Shown in pieces: positions 25,574-34,368 of a stretch of 64,000 nt of DNA; the stretch's first letter is position 1, and each line of letters opens with the position of its first letter. The position numbers were made by a program, and so were the translations under genes. The stretch is from Alteribacillus bidgolensis (lineage in GTDB: Bacteria; Bacillota; Bacilli; Bacillales; Marinococcaceae), in the NCBI RefSeq assembly GCF_002886255.1, contig NZ_KZ614149.1, positions 4,213,272 through 4,277,271 on the forward strand, written 5' to 3'. The notes under the pieces are model-generated. The model was given only the letters and a program-made list of their open reading frames with translations, did not search any database and was not told the DNA's origin.

Positions 25574-26662
25574 ATGTTAAGTGAGTCAGATTCTAGCAGA
25601 CCAATCATTGGAATATTGTGCAGACGCAGTGTTATAAATAAGTTAAAGAGGCAAAAGGCTTCCTTTCGCCCAAAACTTATCCATAAAGCTGGTTTGGAAG
25701 TTCGTTCAAAACTCTACTTCTTTGGTGCTAAAGATGTAAATAGGAAAGACAAACGAATATTAGGGACATACTTTCATGAAAAAGAAAAGAAATGGAAACA
25801 AAAATATTTCTCCCTGCCCCACGTTCTCTTGAGAATGGGAGGACAATTTTATCAAACTACCGTTTCTGCCTTTTTTAAAAAGCAGAACACAAAAGTACTG
25901 AATAAATTTAAAAGTTTCGATAAATGGGAGCATTTCAACGTGTTGCAAAGTAATCCACAACTCAGTGCACACCTTCCAGATACTAAACATATTTCATTAA
26001 ACAAAAAGAAGGAGCTCTTTACGTTTATCGATCGGCATGGAAGTGTCTACGTGAAAGCAGCATTTGGTTTTCAAAGCAAAAACATTATGAAAATCACCAA
26101 AAGAAAAAATGGAAAATATAGTTATAAATATCACATTTCTACATTCAAAAAAGGGATTGTTAGTAAAACGCAGCTGCTGAAAAAAATGAAAAGATTTTTC
26201 AAAAACAAAACAATAATAATACAAAAAACAATTCCATTATTAGAATATAATAAATATGATATTGATTTAAGAACGGAATTAAATAGAAACGAAGCTGGAG
26301 ATATTAAAGTGGCTGGATATTGTATAAGAAAAAGTAAAAAGGGTAACTTTACGACAAGAAAATCTGGTAAGCATAAACTAAAAAAATACTTTCGCCGCAC
26401 ATTAAAGTATTCCAAAAAGGAGATCAACAGCTTATTAAGACAAATTAAACAATTAACGTTAAAAACGTATCGAGAGATAGAATCAAAATACGGTCCCATA
26501 GGTGAAATGGGGATAGATTTAGGATTAGATAAAAATGGTAAATTATGGATAATTGAATGTAACCTATGCAGCGGAAAACGCACGCTTTATAAGACATATG
26601 GGGCTGAACGTGTTAAACAATCTTACGTGGATATTTTTAAGTACGGGATTAGTTTATTGTAA
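25574..26662 (+). CDS. YheC/YheD-type ATP-grasp protein
   Basis: The 362-residue, Lys-rich protein has a small N-terminal domain (RPIIGILCRRSVINKL) and a C-terminal ATP-grasp domain: DTKHISLNKK, GSVYVKAAFGFQSKNIMKI, the YDIDLRTEL segment and the metal site GEMGIDLGLDKNGKLWIIECN. These are hallmarks of the endospore coat-associated YheC/YheD family. ATG follows GAGAGGAGG. The next paralog starts 34 bases after its stop, so the two are an operon as in yheC-yheD of B. subtilis. Substrate unknown; spore surface role is inferred from the family. Confidence 0.85.
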   Translation: MLSESDSSRPIIGILCRRSVINKLKRQKASFRPKLIHKAGLEVRSKLYFFGAKDVNRKDKRILGTYFHEKEKKWKQKYFSLPHVLLRMGGQFYQTTVSAFFKKQNTKVLNKFKSFDKWEHFNVLQSNPQLSAHLPDTKHISLNKKKELFTFIDRHGSVYVKAAFGFQSKNIMKITKRKNGKYSYKYHISTFKKGIVSKTQLLKKMKRFFKNKTIIIQKTIPLLEYNKYDIDLRTELNRNEAGDIKVAGYCIRKSKKGNFTTRKSGKHKLKKYFRRTLKYSKKEINSLLRQIKQLTLKTYREIESKYGPIGEMGIDLGLDKNGKLWIIECNLCSGKRTLYKTYGAERVKQSYVDIFKYGISLL

Positions 26663-26696
26663 CGTTTCTTACAAAGATTATATAGAGAGGAAGGGA

Positions 26697-27782
26697 ATGA
26701 AAATGAAAAATAGCAGAAGAATAGGAATTATTCTTCCTAGTGAAAAATATGAAAAGCTTTCAAAAAAACCTGATCCAGATATAAAGAAAATGGTATCGTT
26801 ATATGAAAAAGCTGCCATGAAGCATAATAGTTCCCTTTGCTTTTTTCGAATACATGATTTAAAGCGGGGTAAAAAGGTAATAAAAGGTTTTGTAAAAGCA
26901 AATCAAGGATATAAGTTACGAAAAGTACCGATTCCACCGGTTATCTACAAACGTATTGGCCATTCCCGCCATGATCTGCCGCTGCTCCAATCTCTTAGGG
27001 GCGAAGGAAAAATATTGTTTAATTTTTATAAAAACAATCATAAATATAATATGTGGAAAATAGTTAAATTAAATAAGTTCCTTGCCAAACATCAGCCCGA
27101 TACTAAAATGGCTAATAAAAGAACCGTAAGAGAAATGCTTAAAAAGTATAAAAGCTTGATGATAAAGCCTAACCGAGGTGAAGTAGGGCGAGGAATTATG
27201 AAAATACAACAGAAGGCTAGCGGAAAGTGGTGTTTATATTATAAAAACAATAATAAATGGAAAAAAAAGTATTTTAAAAATAAACTGCCAAAACTATTAT
27301 TAAATAGAATAAAGAAACCCCATTTAGTTCAAGAAACCATAGATCTCGCTGCCTACCACGGAAAGCCTTTCGATTTAAGGGTCTCTGTGCAAAAGAATCA
27401 ATTAAGAAAATGGCAGGTTTCCGCTATTTTTGTCAAAGTTGCAAAAGATGGTCAGTTTCTGACGAATATGGGGCAAGGGGCAACTGCATATACTTTGCAG
27501 CAAATTTTAAAAAGTCACCCATCGCTTACCCTTGAAAAAATAGAAAAAAAAATTAAGACGTTTGCTATAAAGCTTGCAAAACACATTGCTTCCCATAAAA
27601 AAAACATGGCTGATTTTGGTTTTGACATCGGTGTATCAAAACAGGGGATTCCTTATTTAATTGAGGTGAACCATATCTCTGATTATCCTGCTTTCTCTAT
27701 TAAAAATGGGAAACTTTTAAATAGAGAGTGGAAGAAAGTATTTACAACACCTATTGATTATGCGTGTTCATTTTTATCGTAG
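26697..27782 (+). CDS. YheC/YheD-type ATP-grasp protein
   Basis: The 361-residue product has an N-terminal domain (RRIGIILPSEKYEKL, PPVIYKRIGHSRHDLP) followed by ATP-grasp motifs: KSLMIKPNRGEVGRGIMKI, GKPFDLRVSVQK, NMGQGATAYTL and FGFDIGVSKQGIPYLIEVN. Two ATG codons (26697, 26703) follow AGAGGAAGGG and either may be used; the frame open further upstream overlaps the previous gene and has no signal. It pairs with 25574 as a two-gene unit. Ligase-type activity on a peptide or polymer acceptor is expected but the substrate is not known. Confidence 0.85.
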   Translation: MKMKNSRRIGIILPSEKYEKLSKKPDPDIKKMVSLYEKAAMKHNSSLCFFRIHDLKRGKKVIKGFVKANQGYKLRKVPIPPVIYKRIGHSRHDLPLLQSLRGEGKILFNFYKNNHKYNMWKIVKLNKFLAKHQPDTKMANKRTVREMLKKYKSLMIKPNRGEVGRGIMKIQQKASGKWCLYYKNNNKWKKKYFKNKLPKLLLNRIKKPHLVQETIDLAAYHGKPFDLRVSVQKNQLRKWQVSAIFVKVAKDGQFLTNMGQGATAYTLQQILKSHPSLTLEKIEKKIKTFAIKLAKHIASHKKNMADFGFDIGVSKQGIPYLIEVNHISDYPAFSIKNGKLLNREWKKVFTTPIDYACSFLS

Positions 27783-27835
27783 TATTTTTCTAAAGAAATC
27801 GGAAAAACATGGTGATCTGAAAAGGAGGACACAGC

Positions 27836-28205
27836 ATGAAAACAATGAGAAACAGATGTTTCAAGGCGCTAACTATCCACCTTTCCATTGGGGCAGCATA
27901 CGCCTACAATCGTGTACACGAATACGATTCGTAATACGATGGGCTGGTCAACGGCAGTGATCACTTCAGCCTTTACGATTATGATGGCCCTTGCCGGTTT
28001 TTCAGCCGCTTTCTTTGGGAATTTTGTAGAAAGAAACGGTCCTAGAAAATTAGCCATTTATGAAGCGGTTCTTTTTGAAGCCGGACAACCAGGAGCCGGT
28101 ATGGCAGTTACGGTCGATTCTCCCGTTCTTTTTCTGCTTACAGCCTTAATGACAATCGCTTTCATATTATCTCTCTTGATCATGGAAAAAGAGTATAAAC
28201 AATGA
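27836..28205 (+). pseudogene. OFA-type MFS transporter remnant
   Basis: The first 20 codons (after an AAAGGAGG site) give ALTIHLSIGAAYAY, the start of oxalate/formate-antiporter-like MFS proteins. The frame shifts near 27910, after which TMGWSTAVITSAFTIM, GFSAAFFGNFVERNGPRK follow. Then the sequence jumps to a typical last helix (LLTALMTIAFILSLLIMEK). About 300 central codons are missing. Both a frameshift and a large internal deletion are present, so no transporter is made. Confidence 0.75.
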
Positions 28206-28315
28206 AATGAAAGTGCTGCATAATAGAGTATAAAAAGAATAGATAAATAATATAAACAGCTTATCCTGTTAAAACATAATCTCATGGAGAAGCTGTTTCA
28301 TTTTTCTATATCTCT

Positions 28316-28570
28316 TCAAAAAAAATGAATGATTTCCTCAGGATTATACCCTTTAAATAACAGCTCCTTATCATTAAAAACCATGATAACGGGAAATGTT
28401 TCAATGCCTAACTCTTCTTTGTAATCTACCACATGATTTTCTGGATAAGGCGTTGATCTTCCAACGGTGTCTTCGCTTATTTCTGAAATAATATCTTCTA
28501 AATCAAAAGCAGGTGGTTCCCCTTCTTCATACATGATGACAATGTTTAGCTTGTCATCAAGATGGGACAA
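28316..28570 (-). CDS. Small thioredoxin-like protein, 5' end disrupted by repeat
   Basis: The 84-residue product shows a thioredoxin-fold second half: VDYKEELGIETFPVIMVFNDKELLFKGYNPEEI, with the cis-Pro loop in ETFP, but no CxxC. The TTG start at 28570 has no clear ribosome binding site. The coding-like frame continues upstream (KYEEKYAGI) up to 28593, exactly where repeat copy B begins, so the true start was probably lost. The remaining protein may not be made. Function unknown. Confidence 0.5.
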   Translation of the reverse strand: MSHLDDKLNIVIMYEEGEPPAFDLEDIISEISEDTVGRSTPYPENHVVDYKEELGIETFPVIMVFNDKELLFKGYNPEEIIHFF

Positions 28571-28593
28571 GATGCCAGCGTATTTTTCTTCAT

Positions 28594-28685
28594 ACTTTAG
28601 GTATGTTTAACTTTGTTAGGGGAACAAAGTATAAGAAAAACTATGACTTCCGCCATAAGGACTCGGCGGCAAGCAGTTTTTCTAA
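28594..28685 (+). repeat. 93-bp structured repeat, copy B
   Basis: It begins ACTTTAGGTATGTTTAACTT and ends AGCAGTTTTTCTAA. Two hairpins are visible: CTTTGTT/AACAAAG, and AAAAACT/AGTTTTT enclosing CCGCC/GGCGG. It lies between two minus-strand genes and supplies the last 14 codons and the stop of the upstream lipoprotein. Confidence 0.85.
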
Positions 28686-29060
28686 TAAGACATATCTAAT
28701 AAATGATTTCTTCTGCTTCCCCTTTAAAATCCTGCTCCTCCAGGCAGGTTTATTAACCTTTTGTCCTTCTTTAATTTCACTCAATGACGTGCTGTTTCCG
28801 TTTTCATCTTCTATAACCGTTTTATCGGTGACTTGTGGAGAAATGCCGTAGCCTTCATCCGTTGTAACGGGTCCGGCATCTCGTTTTACCCACTCTGAAA
28901 TATCAACTGTTATTCTGTTTTCTTCCGTTTTAACAGCATCGACCTTTCCAATCATTTGATCATCTTTATACCGGTCGGCATGTTGTTCGTCTTCCTTACC
29001 GCAAGCCGCTGCTGTAAGGAAAAGTAGTACCGTAACGACGAGAATCATAGTTTTATGCAT
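28641..29060 (-). CDS. Putative lipoprotein with DNA-repeat-derived C-terminus
   Basis: The 139-residue product starts at ATG 29060, 7 bases after GGAGG. It has a signal peptide ending in TAAAC, a weak lipobox with Cys near residue 20. The mature part (MIGKVDAVKTEENRITVDIS, TVIEDENGNSTSLSEIKEGQKV) resembles DUF3221-type Bacillus lipoproteins of OB-like fold. After QKV the sequence becomes basic and unrelated (NKPAWRSRILKGKQKKS), and the last residues (LEKLLAAESLWRKS) are encoded by repeat copy B. The native C-terminus was therefore lost. Possibly non-functional. Confidence 0.6.
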   Translation of the reverse strand: MHKTMILVVTVLLFLTAAACGKEDEQHADRYKDDQMIGKVDAVKTEENRITVDISEWVKRDAGPVTTDEGYGISPQVTDKTVIEDENGNSTSLSEIKEGQKVNKPAWRSRILKGKQKKSFIRYVLLEKLLAAESLWRKS

Positions 29061-29255
29061 AACATCGCCTCCGGATGTTATAGACAAATGGATATGCAAA
29101 TAGTTACAAATTTATGGGGGGCGTTCTGAGCCTTCTTTCCTTTTTTTCAAATGTTTAATCTTCTTGTTTGTCACCTCAGCTTGGAAAGCGTATAATTTTC
29201 TATTAGCTTCACGAAACATTTTGAAAGATTTTACATAGAAAGAGGCGGCCTGCCT

Positions 29256-30677
29256 ATGGCACAAAGTTACAGTAAAGTATTAATCGCAGCTTTATTGCTT
29301 TCTGGATCTTTCGTGGCGGTACTGAATCAGACATTAATGATAACTGCGATTCCGCCAATTATGGAAGAAATGAATATTTCTGCTAATACTGGTCAGTGGC
29401 TGACAACGGTCTTTATGCTCGTAAACGGCATCATGGTACCCATTACAGCTTTTTTAATTGAAAGATTTACAACAAGGCAGCTGTTTATTACAGCAATGGG
29501 TGTGTTTGCAGTTGGAACCTTGATCGGCGGAATTGCCACTAATTTTCCAGTGCTCATATTAGGCAGAATCATTCAGTCTGCCGGTGCAGGGGTTATGATA
29601 CCTTTAATGCAAACGGTGTTCTTGCTTATATTCCCGGTTGAAAAACGTGGGACAGCCATGGGATACATCGGTCTGGTCATTTCATTTGCACCAGCGATTG
29701 GTCCAACGTTATCAGGCTGGGTAACCGAAACGTATGAATGGCGCTATTTGTTCTGGTTTATTTTACCTTTATCCTTTATCATGATTATCATTGCTTATTT
29801 CATCATGAGAAACGTAACGGAGTTAAAACACCCGAAGGTCGATCCTCGATCCATTCTGTTATCTTCATTTGGTTTTGGAGGTCTTCTTTATGGGTTTACA
29901 AGTGCCGGGAACAACGGCTGGGGGAGCCCGGTGACAATTAGCGTACTTTTAATCGGCTCGGCTGCAATTGTCCTTTTTGTTAGACGTCAATTACGCATGC
30001 AGCATCCTATGCTTGAATTTCGCGTATTTAAACAGCGCATTTTTACGATGTCAACGATTATCGGAATGGTTGGTTTTATGGGTCTGATCGGCCTGGAGAC
30101 ATTAATCCCGCTATTTATGCAGAATATGCGCGGTTTCACGGCGATGGAATCCGGCCTCGTTTTATTTCCGGGCGCGCTTTTAGCAGGGCTTATGGCTCCG
30201 ATTACAGGCCGCATATTCGACAAAATCGGTGCTCGTTTTTTGGGTATTTCTGGGCTGATTATTATGTCCGTTTCTACGTTTGCTTTTGTCCTTGTGGATA
30301 ATTCAACAAGCCTTGTTTATTTGATGGTAGCTTATGCTGTTCGGATGTTCGGTTTTTCAATGGTAATGATGCCGGTCAACACTGCAGGGCTGAATGAAAT
30401 GCCGCCAAAGCTTATTCCGCATGGCGCTGCTATGACGAATACAATGCGCCAAATGGCAGCCTCTGTCGGAACAGCGGTACTTGTTACCACCATGACGACA
30501 ACCGAGAAAGTCGCACAATCGCATGCGGGAGTTGAACATCCCGATATTTTAGGTGTGAAAATCGCATTTTTTCTCATTTTCATTTTGTCTCTCGGCGCAT
30601 TAGCCATATCCTTTTTTATTCGAAAAACATCTCCTCCTACTGATGAAGAATGGGACGCGAGACAAAACAGTGGTTAA
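29256..30677 (+). CDS. MFS drug exporter, DHA2 (EmrB/QacA) family
   Basis: The 473-residue membrane protein has 14 predicted helices and DHA2 motifs: AVLNQTLMITAIPPIM in helix 1, WLTTVFMLVNGIMVPITAFL, GRIIQSAGAGVMIPLMQTV, and the motif C region GLVISFAPAIGPTLSGW. Proton-driven export of hydrophobic drugs or metabolites is the family function (LmrB/MdtP-like); the substrate cannot be read. It starts after AGAGGCGG and ends with its own terminator; no regulator is adjacent. Confidence 0.9.
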   Translation: MAQSYSKVLIAALLLSGSFVAVLNQTLMITAIPPIMEEMNISANTGQWLTTVFMLVNGIMVPITAFLIERFTTRQLFITAMGVFAVGTLIGGIATNFPVLILGRIIQSAGAGVMIPLMQTVFLLIFPVEKRGTAMGYIGLVISFAPAIGPTLSGWVTETYEWRYLFWFILPLSFIMIIIAYFIMRNVTELKHPKVDPRSILLSSFGFGGLLYGFTSAGNNGWGSPVTISVLLIGSAAIVLFVRRQLRMQHPMLEFRVFKQRIFTMSTIIGMVGFMGLIGLETLIPLFMQNMRGFTAMESGLVLFPGALLAGLMAPITGRIFDKIGARFLGISGLIIMSVSTFAFVLVDNSTSLVYLMVAYAVRMFGFSMVMMPVNTAGLNEMPPKLIPHGAAMTNTMRQMAASVGTAVLVTTMTTTEKVAQSHAGVEHPDILGVKIAFFLIFILSLGALAISFFIRKTSPPTDEEWDARQNSG

Positions 30678-30693
30678 AAAGTTTACAAGTTTC

Positions 30694-30726
30694 AGCATCC
30701 AATACGATTGGGTGCTTTATTTTTTT
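30694..30726 (+). terminator. Rho-independent terminator
   Basis: AGCATCCAAT / ATTGGGTGCT stem (one G-T pair) with a 3-base loop and TTATTTTTTT tail, right after the MFS gene. Confidence 0.9.
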
Positions 30727-30800
30727 GAATCTAGCAAGACAATCTTTCTTCCACTATAATAAAAAAACGATAATTAGTATGAGGAATGGAGGCAGTTTCT

Positions 30801-31442
30801 ATGAACAAGATTGAAAAGTGGGTAGAAAAAAGAGAGACTAAGCAGTATCCTGCAAAGACATTACACGACATTGATCCCGCAACAACCGCTCTTGTTGTCA
30901 TTGACATGGTAAACGGGTTTGCGAAACAAGGAACTTTGTATCATCAGAATATAGAGAATCTCATAGAGCCTATTCGCCAAACGATGAAGGGGGCTAAAGC
31001 GATGGGTATTCCGATTATCGGTTTTGGAGATGCCCATGAAAAGAATTCGGTAGAGTTTCATATTTTCCCAGAACATTGTTTGGAAAAGACAGAGGAGTCT
31101 GCATTTGTACCAGAACTGCAAGAAATAGGCACAGACGTGTGGATTCCGAAAAAGTCCACGAATAGTTTTCTCGAAGAGCAGTTTCAGGAGTGGCTGAAAG
31201 AGAATAAGCAAATTGGTACCTTTATCGTAGCAGGAGATTGCACAGATATTTGTATTCTGCAATTTGTGCTAAGCATGACTGCATTTTTTACCAAAGAAGG
31301 ACAAGAAAAACGAGTTATTGTTCCTGTGAACCTCGTCGATACATTTTCTCACGAAGACCATCCATCCGAAGCGGTCAACTTGTTTTCTTTCTATTTAATG
31401 GAGCAAGCCGGAGCGGAGCTAGTTGAAATGAAAAACATATAA
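30801..31442 (+). CDS. Isochorismatase-family cysteine hydrolase (nicotinamidase-like)
   Basis: The 213-residue enzyme shows the Asp-Lys-Cys triad of the family: LVVIDMVNGF (Asp), PKKSTNSF (Lys) and GDCTDICI (Cys). HIFPEHCLEKTEES resembles nicotinamidases, which bind a metal through Asp/His residues, so conversion of nicotinamide to nicotinate is the best guess; other amide hydrolases are possible. The start at 30801 follows GGAGG by 8 bases. It stands alone with a weak terminator downstream. Confidence 0.88.
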   Translation: MNKIEKWVEKRETKQYPAKTLHDIDPATTALVVIDMVNGFAKQGTLYHQNIENLIEPIRQTMKGAKAMGIPIIGFGDAHEKNSVEFHIFPEHCLEKTEESAFVPELQEIGTDVWIPKKSTNSFLEEQFQEWLKENKQIGTFIVAGDCTDICILQFVLSMTAFFTKEGQEKRVIVPVNLVDTFSHEDHPSEAVNLFSFYLMEQAGAELVEMKNI

Positions 31443-31476
31443 CGGGGGCTGTATGATAATAACAAGATATTTAACA

Positions 31477-31512
31477 AAAGGGAGCCACCCCAAATCTGGA
31501 CGGCTCCCTTTG
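31477..31512. terminator. Hairpin terminator, possibly bidirectional
   Basis: AAAGGGAGCC / GGCTCCCTTT stem with a loop of about 15 bases. The T tract is short on both strands, so termination strength is uncertain. Confidence 0.55.
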
Positions 31513-31525
31513 CATTAGCACCTTT

Positions 31526-31669
31526 AGAATAAGTTAATTCATAGCTGTGACTGTAAATTTCAACTAGGTTTCCAAATGGGTCTTCGCAATATACCATTCA
31601 AAACACTTTTCACCAGGGTAATATTCACGAACCGGTATACGCTGCTTTCCCCTATGAGCTTTAATTTTT
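31526..31669 (-). pseudogene. Fragment of a VOC-family gene (left direct repeat)
   Basis: About 144 bases match 45270-45415 at roughly 90% by eye, in the same orientation. They encode the C-terminal part of a VOC/glyoxalase-like protein (EDPFGNLVEIYSHSYELTYS with a corrupted middle). The remainder of the gene is absent. With the right-hand copy it brackets the catabolic island. Confidence 0.8.
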
Positions 31670-32012
31670 CAAGATTAGGGTTCAACTTTCTTATCTGGGA
31701 TAAATGAGTTTCCAACAAAAATACCTTCTCGTTTAGTGATATAGACCAAGAAATACGGAGACTTCATTTTAGGTAGAGAGTCTTTTAAAAAAAATATTAA
31801 AAATATCAGAAAATTGCATATAGTGAAATTTTTTGATTGAGTACTAAAATTTTATCCAATATACTTTAGCTATATTTAAATTTAAAGGGGGAGAAAAAAA
31901 TAATGCAAAACGAAAGGGGAAATTTGTCACAGGTATTACGGAAGATTTATAGGTACTAGAACAGGAAATATAAAAAAACAATGAACAAATGGAAGTTAAA
32001 GGAGGAATTTAA
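31670..32012 (+). promoter_or_regulatory. Leader and promoter region of the aminoaromatic island
   Basis: About 340 AT-rich bases precede the monooxygenase gene. A short ORF with a strong ribosome binding site lies at 31903-31959. The sequence before it (31840-31885) is AT-rich with TATACT- and TATATT-like words and probably holds the promoter. I see no clear IclR palindrome. Confidence 0.35.
31903..31959 (+). CDS. Possible 18-residue leader ORF
   Basis: ATG follows GGGGGAG and the ORF MQNERGNLSQVLRKIYRY ends at TAG. It is not rich in aromatic residues, so a classic attenuation leader is not obvious. In another frame the same DNA reads KGKFVTGITEDL, faintly like a flavin reductase start. It may be only debris. 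Confidence 0.25.
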   Translation: MQNERGNLSQVLRKIYRY

Positions 32013-33488
32013 TTGGCAATTAGAACTGGTCAGGATTATATTAATGGATTAAAAACAAGACAGCCAGAAGTATGGTTGGAAGGTAGAAGGATTACTGATT
32101 TGGTAAATGAGCCAAATTTCAAACAGCCGATTCAAGAAATAGCTAAACTTTATGATATGCAGCACGATCCTAACTATAAAGATAAAATAACTGGAATTTG
32201 TGAAGACACAGGAGAAAGAGTTTCTAATGCTTTCATCGTACCAAAAAGCTATGAAGATTTAATGAAACGAAGAGCTTTGTATGAAACATGGGCAGAAGCA
32301 ACCTTTGGACTGATGGGAAGATCACCTGATTTTCTTAACGTAACAGTTACTTCAATGGCTAGTAACGCAAAATTTTTTGAAAGGTATAATCAAAGCTGGG
32401 CAGAAAATATTGTGAACTATTATAAACATGTCCGTGATAATGATTTATTTCTAACACACGCCCTTATCAATCCACAAAATGACCGAAGTAAGGCGGCTCA
32501 TGAACAAAAAGATAAATTCACACACTTAGGGGCTGTCGAAGAAACATCAGAAGGAATTATCGTTCGTGGAGCGAAAATGCTTGCAACTTTTGCTCCAATA
32601 GCTGATGAGGTTATTATATATCCATTCCCGGGCTTTAAACCAGGAGATGAAAGGTATACTTTGTCATTTGCCGTTCCTATTGATACACCGGGACTTCGTA
32701 TTGTATGCCGAGAACCGGCACAGAATGGCAAACGTCCAGTATTTGATCATCCATTAGCATCAAGATTTGAAGAAATGGATGCGGTTCTTATTTTCAATGA
32801 TGTACTTGTACCTTGGAATCGTGTATTTGTCCACAATAATTTGGAAGCAGGGAATACAGTATACGCTCAAACTGGATTGAGCCAAAATACTCACCAAAAC
32901 GGTGTAAGAGGACTAACAAAACTTAGGTTTGCTCAACAAGTTGCTTCTAGGGTAGCAGATTCAATCGGTGTAGATGGTTTCTTAAATGTACAAACACAAT
33001 TGGGCGAGTTGGTACAGTCTGTGGAAACAATTAGAGCTTTGCTGCGCACAGCGGAAAATGAATATAGCATTAACGAGAATGGGGAAGCGGTGCCATCCTT
33101 TACTTCATTAGAAACAATCCGCGGCATTTTACCGAAAGCATACCCTCGAGCGATCGAGATTATCCAAACGATTGGTGCCGGCGGTCTGCTTTTATCACCA
33201 ACAGGCTGCGATTTAGAACATCCAGAACTAAGCGGGGATATTGCTAAGTACTATGGAGGCCGTGAAGGTGTTGAGGCATATGATAGAGTTCGCTTGTTTA
33301 AATTAGCTTGGGATTTATCAGGAGAAGCCTTCGGACAGCGTTTGGTTCAATATGAACGTTATTATTCCGGTGACCCTGTCAGAAAATTAGGAATGTTCTA
33401 CAGTAATTATAAGAAAAAGGCTTCATTCACCATGGTAGACAGAGCTTTAGAGCAAAATGAAACAGAGAAGAATGTGTCCATGAATTAA
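32013..33488 (+). CDS. FADH2-dependent aromatic monooxygenase, HpaB family (probable anthranilate 3-hydroxylase)
   Basis: The 491-residue protein belongs to the 4-hydroxyphenylacetate 3-monooxygenase (HpaB/PheA1) family, which hydroxylates aromatic acids with FADH2 from a separate reductase. Family blocks seen: RRALYETWAEATFGLMGRSPDFLN, NPQNDRSK, ATFAPIADEVIIYPF, FNDVLVPWNRVFV and the C-terminal LSGEAFGQRLVQYERYYSGDP. All downstream genes degrade 3-hydroxyanthranilate, so the substrate is most likely anthranilate, as in the known Geobacillus thermodenitrificans system. TTG start after GGAGG. It is the first gene of the island. No flavin reductase gene is in the window. Confidence 0.85.
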   Translation: MAIRTGQDYINGLKTRQPEVWLEGRRITDLVNEPNFKQPIQEIAKLYDMQHDPNYKDKITGICEDTGERVSNAFIVPKSYEDLMKRRALYETWAEATFGLMGRSPDFLNVTVTSMASNAKFFERYNQSWAENIVNYYKHVRDNDLFLTHALINPQNDRSKAAHEQKDKFTHLGAVEETSEGIIVRGAKMLATFAPIADEVIIYPFPGFKPGDERYTLSFAVPIDTPGLRIVCREPAQNGKRPVFDHPLASRFEEMDAVLIFNDVLVPWNRVFVHNNLEAGNTVYAQTGLSQNTHQNGVRGLTKLRFAQQVASRVADSIGVDGFLNVQTQLGELVQSVETIRALLRTAENEYSINENGEAVPSFTSLETIRGILPKAYPRAIEIIQTIGAGGLLLSPTGCDLEHPELSGDIAKYYGGREGVEAYDRVRLFKLAWDLSGEAFGQRLVQYERYYSGDPVRKLGMFYSNYKKKASFTMVDRALEQNETEKNVSMN

Positions 33489-33596
33489 ATGAACATCTCT
33501 AGTTTGGATCAGTTAAAAAATAAATCATGAACAATATCACAATGATCAGGTTGTTTAACTTATAACAGCTTATAAGGGACTAGGGGGTAAGGTGGT

Positions 33597-34349
33597 GTGA
33601 TCTCATCCGTACGTAAAGTAGCACAAATACTCAATTGTTTTACGGAAGATGAACCGGCTTTAAGAAACCTGGATATTGCAAAGAAACTAGATATGAGTAC
33701 AAGTACAGTATACCGTTTGGTTCAGTCTTTATGCAATGAAGGGATGTTAATCAAAGATAGTACCAACAGATACAGATTAGGGTGGAAGCTGCTTGAATTA
33801 GGCAATATGGTTATGTATCAACAAGATATTTATAACGAAGCAGTTCCGAGGATTGAAGAACTGACAAGAAAATTCAAAGGCATCGTGCATATCGGCATGC
33901 TGGATGAAAATGGAGATTTTATCTTTGTTTTAAAAGTGGCCGCAAGAGATGCTCTTCAAGTTCCTACCTTTATTGGAGAAAGAAAACCGACCTATTGTTT
34001 TAGTACCGGAAAAATTTTATTGTCCTCTAATCCGTCATTGATGGAAAAGTTTACTACAAATGATTTGTTAAAACGAGGTCCAAACACGATTGAGACAGTG
34101 GAAGGGCTCCAAGTAGAACTTAATCAGGTTAGGGACAATGGTTTTGCAGTAAGCAACAATGAAAATGAGTTTGGTGTTCATGGCATCGCAGCTCCGATCA
34201 AATCTTATAGCGGTAAAAATATTGCTGCACTCAACATGGTAGGGCCCATCTCTTATATTCAGGGCCACGAAAAGAAAAACATGATCAAACATGTAACAAA
34301 AGTGGCAGACAGTATTTCAAAAGACTTAGGCTATATTTTTGAAGAATAA
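33597..34349 (+). CDS. IclR-family transcriptional regulator
   Basis: The 250-residue protein has an N-terminal winged helix (RKVAQILNCFTEDEPALRNL, KLDMSTSTVYRLVQSLCNEG) and the C-terminal effector domain (YQQDIYNEAVPRIEELT, YCFSTGKILLSSNP, FAVSNNENEFGVHGIAAPI). IclR proteins commonly control aromatic catabolism in response to a pathway acid. It lies between the monooxygenase and dioxygenase genes on the same strand, so it is probably the pathway regulator. GTG start behind GGGGGTAAGG. Confidence 0.92.
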   Translation: MISSVRKVAQILNCFTEDEPALRNLDIAKKLDMSTSTVYRLVQSLCNEGMLIKDSTNRYRLGWKLLELGNMVMYQQDIYNEAVPRIEELTRKFKGIVHIGMLDENGDFIFVLKVAARDALQVPTFIGERKPTYCFSTGKILLSSNPSLMEKFTTNDLLKRGPNTIETVEGLQVELNQVRDNGFAVSNNENEFGVHGIAAPIKSYSGKNIAALNMVGPISYIQGHEKKNMIKHVTKVADSISKDLGYIFEE

Positions 34350-34368
34350 ATGAAAAGGAGAGATTAAA

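Noticed and set aside
31911..31950. KGKFVTGITEDL reading as a flavin reductase remnant that would supply the missing reductase
   Set aside because: Only about 12 residues of weak resemblance and then stops; not enough to call.
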